Assembly (NCBI RefSeq): GCF_000090795.2
Contig: NW_003546299.1
Span: 154,188-216,687 of the forward strand
Length of the DNA stretch: 62,500 nt
Direction of reading: 5' to 3'
Origin: Amphimedon queenslandica
Lineage: Eukaryota > Porifera > Demospongiae > Haplosclerida > Niphatidae
In this document: one piece after another, positions 1-14,639 of the stretch
Layout: the number at the start of each line of letters is the position of its first letter
Position numbering within the stretch: the first letter of the stretch is position 1
Position numbers and translations under genes: made by a program
Notes under the pieces: generated by a model
Told to the model about the DNA's origin: nothing
Seen by the model: only the letters and a program-made list of their open reading frames with translations
Databases searched by the model: none

Positions 1-93
1 AAGTTGAACTTCAATCCATAAACACATGATGAATATGTAAACATAAAACATAATTTTAATATAAAAAATGAGTGAATGTGTATTTATGTGTAC

Positions 94-2015
94 TTATGTT
101 CTTAATGCTCCAGCATCTGGTGACTCATAAGTTACTTCATCTTCTTCTCCTGGTATGGTCTCATAAGGATTACTAACTGATCTGTTTTTATTATCATTGC
201 TTGGTCTATCATAGGCTGGTTCATTATCCACATACTCATAAGCAGCAGTTGTCATTTCATACTGAGGTATGTCTGTGACTCTATTGTTTGATGTGTGGTA
301 GCGGTTTGATCCTATAGCATCCAATGGTACTGATTCTACTGAATTAGCGATGCTAGCAGAACTGAAGGGAATAAAAGAATATTATACATTATGCATACAT
401 TAGGATGTTAGCATAAGGTGGGTGAGTTTATTTATGCATGGAAGCTAAAGTTATTGATGGTGTGGGTTTCATTTTTGCTTTTATTGATTCAGACTCTAAC
501 TTTATCCAAACACTGATAGATTTAGCAATAACAAAAAATATTGATGTTTATATTTACTTGTACATTGGACTGTACACCATACCATCATCATTACCATCAG
601 GAGGTTTAAGACTAGATACAATGGAAGATATTTATTATAGTTTACAATAGAATTGAAGGCTTACTCTCCATAAACTGAAGCATTGGACACTTCCAAGAGC
701 GTCCCTTTTCTCTCTAACTTGCTTTCATTCCTATTGGCAGAGTAATGATAACAAGACACTTTAGTTATTAGTTAATGCTTGATGGTTAAAATAACAAACT
801 ATATCTTACAGTAGCCAAATCAAAGAAGTGCAGAGTAAATAGCATAGCTTATAAAATGCATGAGTAATGTTCTTGTATAAACAACTGTTACCATAATAGG
901 AATGCATGTATCTAAGTTATTGTCTGTATGTGTTTGTGTCTTACTTATTGTCAGATTTTCTTATTTTGTAGTAATACACGAGAGTCAGTGACATTAGTAG
1001 TATTGCTATTATGATCAGTAGTAGCACTGGGAGTATGATGGCTGATGTTACTGAAGCTGTACAGTTATCAACAGCACTTGCTATTGTGCCTGCTTCAGTA
1101 GTAGTGGCAGTTACTGATAAGGTAAGTGTAGTTGTGATAGTAAATACAACTGAAGCAAGAGGAGTAGTAGTAGGACATTCTTTATATGTACTAATAATCT
1201 CACTACTACTCTGGTATGATGATTCAAAAGGTGAAGGGAATGAAGGACAGTTACAAGGTGAGGAAGAAGGAGGCTCACAAAATGAGTTAGTTGAGGATGC
1301 TATTATTGTAGAAGTAGAAGGACATGTAGATGTATCTGAAAAAAATAATCAATGCAATAAAATCTTTTCCAAAAAAGTTGTAACTTTTTTGCACTACATG
1401 CAACTATATTACCAGGTAAAGAAGAGCATGAAACTCCTACATCTTCTGAATGACCGCAGTTATGATCCCCAATTAGATTTTGTGGGCAATCTAGCAGGCT
1501 ACATTGATTACCAGAGCATTGCACCTCATCTAAAAATATAGCACCAGTACCCTGGCCATAACCATTGAGACCAGAGGAATATGTGGCACCTGAAGAGACA
1601 ATAATTGAAAAATTTTATAGCTAGAAATACATGTACATATAGCAATTGAATTAAAGTGTGCCCCCATTGTCAAAATTTACCACAGAAAGAGAAGAGAAAA
1701 GAAGAAATAGAGAGCTAACTCACCATCAGTACTGTATCCCAATTGTCTACACACAACTCTTGCATTATTATAATTCCAACTGTCATCACAAACTGTGCCC
1801 CATACTTTGTTAATGCATATCTCAACACGTCCTTGATTAGGAGTATCACCATTAACCAACCTTATTTCCCCAGTTGTACAAGCTAAATTAGCTAATGTAA
1901 AAATTTTATACTGGTTAATGAGCAAATTAAATCAATGTCACAAGCACTTGATCCACTTACCATTTACAATAAAGCATGACACCTGAATTGAGAAGATAAA
2001 TAAAAGAAACTTCAT
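94..2015 (-). CDS. SRCR receptor 1: signal peptide, one SRCR domain, TM, tyrosine-motif tail
   Basis: I read five coding exons: 1961-2015, 1724-1882, 1413-1589, 945-1335 and 94-361, giving about 349 residues. Exon 1 encodes a signal peptide starting [14 protein letters not shown]. Exons 2 and 3 each encode half of one SRCR domain ([21 protein letters not shown]; then a LDEVQC-type block, LLDC, HNC, EDVGVSC). Being split over two exons and lacking the Cys after RQLG makes it group A-like. Exon 4 is a Ser/Thr/Pro-rich stalk plus a TM helix ([20 protein letters not shown]) and basic stop-transfer residues. Exon 5 is a cytoplasmic tail with YEYV, NPYETI and VTYESP, spaced like a loose ITAM. All junctions have GT-AG ends and consistent phase (1,1,1,2). 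Ligand and partners are unknown; a type I surface receptor role is inferred. It is the 3'-most member of the tandem array. Confidence 0.8.
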
Positions 2016-2261
2016 AATGACAAGCACAAGCTAGACTAGACTACTGGCCCTGGAGAGGGAGTAGATCATAGAGTAGGTGTGTGACTATCTATAAATACAT
2101 GTAACTGCATGATGATAGTTAATTTATCTATAGCTTCCTGTTTCTAATATGCATTGAGCTATGTATACAAAATTATCTAACACTAATATTATGTTTATAT
2201 ATAGTCAAGTAAAGAGCTTTCACTCTTTCAAGTCTAATATGCCAATTATTCAGCAATATCT

Positions 2262-3984
<1,723 letters not shown>

Positions 3985-4324
3985 GATAACAAGCTCTAAT
4001 ACCGAAGTAGATTGTGTAGCAAACTACATGTATATGTACCGGTATTCTATACCTAGCTATTTTATTTCAATGTTTTATTAGCTTATGTGCACAAACATGT
4101 AGATGCACAAACTATTGCTTTGCATGCTTATTCTATCAGTGCCGGGGAATACAAAGAGTGAGTGATAACTTATTTTATAAAACAAAACAATTGACAAACA
4201 AAGACACAATAATAACCCACTGCTATTCTACCATGAGATTTGTCCCAATACAATTGTCAGTCATTCCTCACATGTAACTGAAAAGTAAATGAGTATGATG
4301 ACAATATACCAAATTAGTCATTCA

Positions 4325-4412
4325 AGCTGAGAATAGCAGCAGATTCAGTGCCAGGGCTATTGTGATGTAGGAGTTTTCATAGCTGCCTAGCAATGCCCAT
4401 TTGACACTAGTG
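4325..4412 (-). pseudogene. Relic signal-peptide exon of a discoidin-type receptor
   Basis: This stretch matches the first coding exon of the discoidin receptor at 12836-12926 and its flank. On the minus strand it reads ATG AAA ACT CCT and continues with the same block as the intact exon, but an in-frame TAG follows seven codons after the ATG. No discoidin exons lie near it. It sits in the spacer between SRCR receptors 2 and 3. It is probably a leftover of a deleted or recombined receptor copy. Confidence 0.6.
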
Positions 4413-4752
4413 ACACACGTTGCAATTCGGAATTAATGAAGGCAAATTTTTTATTTGTTCATATAACAGCTGATCCAGTAACATGTCATTGGTGATAGTC
4501 AACAAAGAAAGTGAGCCTAGAGACTCACAGTGAGCACAATTCATTCACTGGTTATAGTCAATATAATTAAAATAATGACCATAAATATAAAATTATGTAT
4601 TAAAAGCAAAAAAGACAATTTTGCATGTTGTTCCAGTTTAATTTATGAAATATGTTTTAATACGTACACTAGGAATATAATTAGTTAGATCACACTTATG
4701 TATGCAAAATTATCAACACATTATTTATCAGTCAGTCATAACTGAGGGATGC

Positions 4753-6117
<1,365 letters not shown>

Positions 6118-6343
6118 AACGACAAGCACAAGCTACTAATCCTGGGAGTGGGAGGGAGTAGAATATGATATGAAAGAAGCTGATGCAAGATACATTGGTT
6201 CCTGTTTCTAATTTGTATTAAGTTATGTACACAAACATGTGGTACTATCTAAGACATACAAGTACTATTGCTATGTTAATAAATAAAAGAGTTGTCTCTC
6301 TTTCTTCAGTTTTAATAATGCCAATTGTTTTGCAAACTGCTCT

Positions 6344-7673
6344 TCATAAATAACAATCTTTAATTTCAGTATAAATCCCATCATATAGATCTTCAGGAAT
6401 AGGTGGCAATGGGAGGGATGCACTGCCTAATGAGTCTTGTCGACTATATAATGAGTAGTAATTAATAATTAAATTGTAGCTTACCCATCATAACTCATGT
6501 TAAATACAACTTCACTATTTGCTACATCTTCATATTCTAATTCTTTAAGAGTTGAACTTCTCCTGTCATCACAAACTGGTTCTCTAAAAAAATGGATTTT
6601 TAATGTAATACGACTATTAAACAACATTTGTGTATGCACATATTAGATAAAAGTACATCGTATTCAGTAGAAAGTAATGTATCTGCATGAGTCTGATCAA
6701 TTATTTCTTACTTATTATTTACAGCCTTTCTTGTTCTGTAGTAATAAATGAGAGGCAGTGACATTAGTGATATTATGATGATCAGTATCAATAGTAGTAC
6801 AGCCAGCACAATTGCTGATGCTTTTGCTGCTGCTGTACCTCCTACAGCATTAGGAGTAGCAGTGGCTATTAAGGTGGTGACATTGATACTACTCTGATAA
6901 GGGCAGTCACAAGTTGAGGAAGAACAAAATGGGTAAGATGCTGTTAAAAAAATGAAATATCTTAGTCAGTAGCCTACATATAGAGGTAGATTCATGTGTG
7001 TGAGCTGTGTATGTATGTACATGTGCATCATTGATTATTTGTAATTACCTGGTAAAGAAGAGCATGACACTCCTACATCTTCTGTATGATCACAGTTATG
7101 AGTTCCAAATATATATGATGAGCAAGCCAGTAGGTTACATTCATTACCAGAGCATTGCACATTATCTAAAACTATAGGACCAGTGCCCTGGCCATAATAA
7201 GCATTTGTAAAAGCTGTAGCACCTGAAGGGAAAGAATAAGCAATTGAATTAAAATAACAATTTTTTCTAAGGACAATAGTTAAGCCAACTCACCATCAGT
7301 ACTGTATCCCAATTGTCTACATACAACTTTTGCATTATTATTAGTTACCCAAAAGTCATCACATACTGTGCCCCATACTCCATTGATACATATCTCAACA
7401 CGTCCTTGATTAGAAGTAGCACCATTAGCCAATCTTACTTGCCCAGTTGTACAAGCTAATGTCAAAATATTTTATATTAAAATAATAAATCATATTCTAG
7501 ACTATGCTCCTATACTGCAATAGATCTACTACAAAGTACTTGTAAAATTACAAGAACAGGTGGCATAAAATAATTGGTTGATAATTTCCTCCAATATATC
7601 AGATATACTTACCAATTACCAAAAAATATGACATTTGAATTGAGAGGAGAAATAGAAGAAACTTTACATGCAT
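6344..7673 (-). CDS. SRCR receptor 4: short single-SRCR receptor
   Basis: Six exons (7613-7673, 7294-7455, 7049-7222, 6712-6940, 6485-6583, 6344-6443) encode about 274 residues, the shortest intact receptor here. The signal exon starts [16 protein letters not shown]; two extra codons precede the usual MKFLL-like block because the cluster's normal ATG position has changed, so the upstream ATG is used. The SRCR first-half exon has one extra residue (a run of three Asn). The stalk is short, with a Cys-rich patch ([10 protein letters not shown]). The TM is followed by YYYRTRK. The tail has the block ending FNMSYDG, then [15 protein letters not shown] at the C-terminus, with YTEI a likely SH2-docking motif. 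Its partner by descent is receptor 2. Confidence 0.78.
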
Positions 7674-7990
7674 TCTCACAGTGACAATTAAGTTCTAACA
7701 CTGATAGATTGTATGGCAAACTAGCAGTTTTATTATAGATATCTATTTATCAACTAGCAATTTCAATGTTTTATTAGCTATATGTGCACAAACATGTAGC
7801 TACACAAACTTATTCTATTAGTGTTGGGGATTAGAAAGAGTGGAAGATAACTTATTTTATAAAACAAAACAATTGACAAACAAAGACATGCACAAACATA
7901 TCTAATAATAATTCACTGCTATTCTATTGTAAGTAAGATTTGTCTCAATGCAATTATGAAGCCAATGCTTAGTCACAATATTCACAAAAT

Positions 7991-8552
7991 TAGTCATTCA
8001 TAACTGAAGAACTTTCATAAAGAGCTACCTCTCCTCCTTTGCTTCAAAGTCAGGAGCATCATCACTTCAGTATAGATATAGGTACTTGATTTTCAGGAAT
8101 GGATAGCAATGGGTGTGATGTGCTTCCTTGTAAACTACAGTGTATGGAATAAACAATATAATCAATTGTAACTTACTTAGTAGTAATACGGGAGTTGTAT
8201 GCTTTATTTAAATAAAAAGCTTTTTCTCCTACTTTTCAAAAGTTGAATCTCTTCTATTGTCCCCATGAACAGGCTAATTGAAAATTTGAAAAGCATTCAC
8301 ATTTTTACTAATGCCAGTTTTTTGACAATAGCAATAAAGTACAAATAGTATAATAAGGACGGATACAACTAGAATCAGAATCGGTATTGGTACTACAACT
8401 GCTGCTGTAACTGCTCCTTGACATGATCTCAGCTTCTGCATTATCATATATATCCTAATAATCATCACAAACTGTGCACCATATTGCATTGGTAAATATG
8501 GTATCTTCCTTAGGAGTGACACCATCAACCAATCTTACTTCCCAGTTAAGCA
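7991..8552 (-). pseudogene. Decayed SRCR receptor (sibling of receptor 3)
   Basis: Fragments in the right order for a receptor-3-like gene remain. An SRCR first-half remnant lies at about 8440-8552, with a recognisable TVCDDY in one frame followed by a stop. It is joined directly to a TM exon remnant (SCQGAVTAAVVVPIPILILVV, about 8276-8425). A degenerate last exon follows near 7991-8145. The SRCR second-half exon, the signal exon and the stalk are missing, and the joined frames do not match. The SRCR remnant abutting the TM exon suggests an internal deletion. The spacer next to it (7775-7890) matches the spacer at 4085-4230, so it arose with its neighbour by block duplication. Confidence 0.75.
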
Positions 8553-8840
8553 TGATAGATATTAATATTATCAGATCTATGATTGAACCATATACCATGC
8601 ATATAACTTTACAAGGTCTACCTGCTAAATTGTTAACAGTAAGACTGTATGTTTTACATATTGGGATATGTGTTCCTTTATGACTTATGAAAAAATATTT
8701 GAATGTTTTATTGAGCTAGATTTATGTACACATAAACATGTGACACTATCTACACAAACACTACTGCTGTCATGTTTATTAATATTAGTCAATTTGTTGA
8801 GTATAACTAAAGGAACAAAAAGTTTAATCTCCTCCTTCAC
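8553..8840 (-). other. Spacer between pseudogene and receptor 6, no gene seen
   Basis: This AT-rich stretch has short open frames on the plus strand only, with no recognisable domain or splice-consistent exon. It may hold further decayed receptor sequence, but I cannot align any of it with confidence. Confidence 0.4.
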
Positions 8841-11192
<2,352 letters not shown>

Positions 11193-11575
11193 GGTGGCAA
11201 GTTAAATCTACATGTATGTATATTGTGCGGCAAGCTAGCTATTATAGATCTATCAAATATCAGTAGATCTGTCTAGTTGTTGACCTGTTTCTATTTTCAG
11301 TGTTTCATTAGTCATGCATACGAGTGATAGCTCATGTAGTCTCCCCATAGCCAGTGAGGGGCTGGCTATGGCAAGAGACTATAGCTCGTGTATGTTTAGT
11401 TTTGGGACCAGGCCTGTATGTTTATCTGTCATTATCATGAATTTTAAACAGAGGAAGACCATCATTCAACAAACAAGGAAACAATCAAATTTACATAGTA
11501 ATGCACAACAGGCTAACAATTAATGCTCATTACTAATAATAATAATAGCCTACAACTATTGCAAACTTATATTTA
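11193..11575 (-). other. Upstream region of receptor 6 with an imperfect hairpin
   Basis: No gene is seen here. The notable element is an inverted repeat at about 11329-11395: AGTCTCCCCATAGCCAG is followed, after a 5-7 nt loop, by CTGGCTATGGCAAGAGACT, with partial outer pairing (GATAGCTC / AGCTCGTG). A plus-strand frame at 11314-11523 runs across this hairpin and has no family features, so I do not call it a gene. Confidence 0.55.
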
Positions 11576-12926
11576 TTAGTCAGTCATAACTGAGGGATGT
11601 TCATAAAGAACTTCCTCTCCTCTTCCAGCTTCCATTTCAGGAGTATCCCTAACTTCAGTATAAATAGGTCCTTGTTGATTTTCAGGAATGGATGACAATG
11701 GGTGGGATGCACTACCTGATGAGTCTTGTCGACTAGACATGAGGTACATATTAGATTAGCTAATAATCAATGGTAACTTACCCAGTATCAATAGCATTGT
11801 ACGCTTCATTATCACTAATGTTATAAATAGCTCTGTTGTCTACTACTTTTAGAGTTGAAGCTTTTTTGTCACCATCAACAGGCTCGTTGAAAAGTGGAAA
11901 AGCATTTAAAACTTTACTAATGCCAGTCTTTTGACGATAACGATAGAGTAAGAACAGTATAATAAGGATGGATATAACTAAAACCAGAATCAGTATTGGT
12001 ACTACAACTGCTGCTGTAACTGCTCCTTGACATGATCTCTCTGCTTCTGGAGTTCCCATTGTAGGTGTAGCAGTTGCTATAATAATTATTATTATTTTAG
12101 ATCAAAATTTATCTAAAGGCCACTGTACACCAGCCAATGCTATTGGAGGCAATCTGTGGTTACTTTCATTTTCAGGCAACACTGCTGCCTATAAAGCTGT
12201 TCTATTCTAAACAACACATTGCTTACAATATAAAAGTAACCACAGATTGCAAGCAATGGACTATAGAATTGCCTGGTGCAAAGTGGGATGCACATGCTTA
12301 CCATTAGTTAATGGGCAGCCTATGAGATTAATCCTCCAAGAAAAATAAGAGGTGACATTATTAGTGACTGTCATTATGTATAGCTGTAATCTTTGACTCA
12401 GAATCGGTTCTTGAAAGAAAAAACTAACTTCATTAGGACTGGAAGTTACAAAAGACTATTGGAATGTAAGAGATAGCTCTAACCTGAAGTCTTTTTGCAA
12501 TTGATTGTAAAATAATTTTCATAACTTACATTTGATAAATTCTGAAAGGGGCTATTTAAAGAAGGAGCATACGAAAGGGAAAAATTGTTTACGTATCCTT
12601 CTGTTGACGATTCTCCAGAACTTGTTAGTCCAATGAGAATGAAGGGCTCACGAAAAGTTAAAACTCCATTTCCAGGCACGTCGTTTATTGATGCACTCCA
12701 AATTTCATTTAATGAAACAGACAAAACTTCATTAAATTCTGAAGTAGAGACATCAGTGCTTGTAATCAACTGCAAAGCACCATTGGGACAACCTATGGTA
12801 AATCTATCATTTGCAGCAAATCAGAGCTTCCTTACTGTACTGTGTCAAAGGTTGGACAGCTAATACAAGGGCTGAGAATAACAGCAGATTCACTGCCAGG
12901 GCCATTGTAAGTTTGGGAGTTTTCAT
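11576..12926 (-). CDS. Discoidin (F5/8 type C) receptor with SRCR-receptor-3 type TM and tail
   Basis: Five exons (12836-12926, 12530-12792, 12302-12455, 11782-12076, 11576-11732) encode about 319 residues with phases 1,0,1,2. Exon 1 is a signal peptide (MKTPKLTMALAVNLLLFSAL). Exons 2-3 form a galactose-binding F5/8C-like fold: CPNGALQL at the start, EIWSAS, LTFREPFILIGL, GYVNNFSLSY, then FFFQEPILSQRLQLYI and a terminal LIGCP, the usual family ending. Exon 4 has a very short stalk and a TM helix (VTAAVVVPILILVLVISIL). The tail has AIYNISDNEAYNAIDTG, PIYTEV and YEHPSVMTD. The intron between exons 1 and 2 is only 43 bp, short but with a good donor. Role: probably a ligand-binding surface receptor signalling by tyrosine phosphorylation (inferred). 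Confidence 0.75.
12149..12250. repeat. MITE-like inverted repeat inside the discoidin receptor intron
   Basis: GCAATCTGTGGTTACTTT at 12149-12166 is perfectly complementary to AAAGTAACCACAGATTGC at 12233-12250. Weaker complementarity extends outwards (CCAATGCTATTGG against CCATTGCTTGCAA) to about 12113 and 12290. It lies in the intron 12077-12301. It is likely a small non-autonomous DNA element; target-site duplications are not clear. Confidence 0.6.
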
Positions 12927-12992
12927 AGCTGGCCAGCAGGCTAGCAATGCAAATCTGATATTCATTGGTCTGGAATGAAATTCTTACTCACC
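12927..12992. promoter_or_regulatory. 66-bp divergent spacer between discoidin receptor and CFAP97D gene
   Basis: The two start codons face away from each other across 66 bp. The spacer has an inverted CCAAT box (ATTGG at 12964-12968). The junction CTCACC-AT-GGCAAC at 12987-13000 fits the RFX X-box consensus (RYYNYY, 1-3 N, RRNRAC) at all but the first base, and overlaps the CFAP97D start codon. A shared bidirectional promoter is inferred. Confidence 0.5.
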
Positions 12993-14479
12993 ATGGCAAC
13001 CGTCCAAGGATTGGATAAATACACAAAGATGGCGTATGCGGGGAGCCACAGCACCAGTTTGCCGGCCTGCAACAGGCTGCTGGAGAGAAAATGGAACGAC
13101 AAAAAGCTACACGACCTTCAGCAAAGAGTTAGTTACAGGGAATGAGTGTCAAATTTACACCTAAAACTCTTAATTTACTTGTATAGTTGAGATCTACAAG
13201 ATCTACTGTTGACAACAAAGCTCCAAAAGATTATCAACACATCAGACAGAACAGGAAGAAAGCACAGGTATAGAATATGTCTGTATGTGTGTGTAAAACA
13301 CCAAGTTATATCACAGGCTACCTAAGCATTATTGTTAATCTCGTTATAACATCTAGTTAGAGGAAGAAAGGATGGCTGTCATCCAAAGACACAATGATCA
13401 GTTACTACAGAAGATGGACACCATTATGCACACAACAGGTCGAGTAGACCATCGTAACATGGACTGGAAGCCAAAGAGAAGGTACAAATTGACTATCATT
13501 AATGACATAGTGACAACAACAGAGATTCCATACTTAATATGCATGTAAAACAAATGCAAGCAAAGTATTCATTTTTCTGTTGTTTTTAGTCTTAACTTTT
13601 TCAAGAAGAATGAAGAGATAAGTAGAGTAATGAAAGAGAATCAGGTACACAAGCATTATACTGACAGCAATATTGCATGCCTTTTATCTCAACGTTATTC
13701 ATAGACCTTACTCAAGCGAATACAGGGAGCTAGACCACAGTACAGCATTCAGAACTGGGTAAGAGAAAGAGAGTGGAAGGGAAATATAAGACAGAGTTGA
13801 CGTATAGAAGAAAGCACTTTCACATTCTGTCTTCTTTCTAGGAGCTTGATTTTCAACGACATCGTTCAATGAGTAAAAACATTTCGCTACTACCGCCAGT
13901 GAAGGTAAAGAGATATGATGGATTCATTTATTTATTTATTTATTCAATTATTTAATTTATTTATTTATTAGCCTCAAGTAAGGACTAGAGCTAAGACGTT
14001 ACCTTGTGAATTAGAAATGAGTGCTGGAAGAGTCAAACTACCACCAATCAATTCACATGTGAGCAATAGAATAAACATTATTGATGTATCACTATTTCTG
14101 TTTACTACAGACCAGTCGACCGGAAACTGAATATGTAAGTGATTATATGCATCTACATGTACATGTACATGCATGCACAGTTGCACAGTGTCTTGAATTC
14201 TGCCCTGGGGTCAATTGCAATTGCACATGTACATGCAATTGTAATGAGAGGCTCAATTACAAATTACAATTTCATAATTGTAATTGTTATGGGCAAAATT
14301 GAATTTTTTAAAAGTGTATTTGTCATTGAGGCTTTGTAAATTGATGCCAGGTCTACTTGCATTAGTAGTTCTAGCTGAATGTGTTGTGTTTGTAGAGTGA
14401 TATTCAGGAAGAGATCATTGATGTAGAACAACCAATCACTGAACTGAAGAGTCAACAACAACAATCCAATGTTTTGTAA
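12993..14479 (+). CDS. CFAP97 domain-containing protein (CFAP97D/hemingway family)
   Basis: Nine exons (12993-13127, 13187-13267, 13357-13481, 13590-13644, 13705-13758, 13842-13904, 13972-14058, 14111-14134, 14396-14479) encode about 235 residues. Family marks are RKWNDKKLHDL near the N-terminus, VDNKAPKDYQHI, a charged helix (QNRKKAQLEEERMAVIQRHN), then VMKENQTLLKRIQGARPQY and NWELDFQRHR. These follow the order seen in human CFAP97D1 and Drosophila hemingway, which act in sperm or ciliary axoneme maintenance. The C-terminus is longer than in CFAP97D1 and low in complexity (SQQQQS). Introns are 50-261 bp. It is embedded among receptor genes and faces the discoidin receptor across 66 bp. Confidence 0.72.
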
Positions 14480-14486
14480 AAATAAT

Positions 14487-14492
14487 AATAAA
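14487..14492 (+). terminator. Polyadenylation signal of the CFAP97D-like gene
   Basis: AATAAA lies 8 nt after the stop codon. The stop of the convergent receptor gene is only about 150 bp further on, so both 3' UTRs must be short or overlap. Confidence 0.45.
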
Positions 14493-14639
14493 ATTCTCAT
14501 TTTGATTTTGATACTTACATACAAACATAGACACACAACTCGACTTTTAATAAAAATTTATAAGTTTATATATTGTATTATAAATATTATAGTTTTATAC
14601 CAATGATATGAAATTTTTTAATATTTGATTTCGTTATCA

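Noticed and set aside
438..650. 70-codon plus-strand frame, or an extra exon of receptor 1
   Set aside because: It falls in the last intron of receptor 1. The exons on either side join in phase without it, and it has no family features.
1011..1541. 176-codon plus-strand open frame
   Set aside because: It lies antisense to the stalk/TM and SRCR exons of receptor 1; its Val/Thr-rich text is the complement of the Ser/Thr stalk.
11314..11523. Plus-strand frame as a small gene
   Set aside because: It crosses an imperfect hairpin, lacks any domain and has no supporting splice structure.
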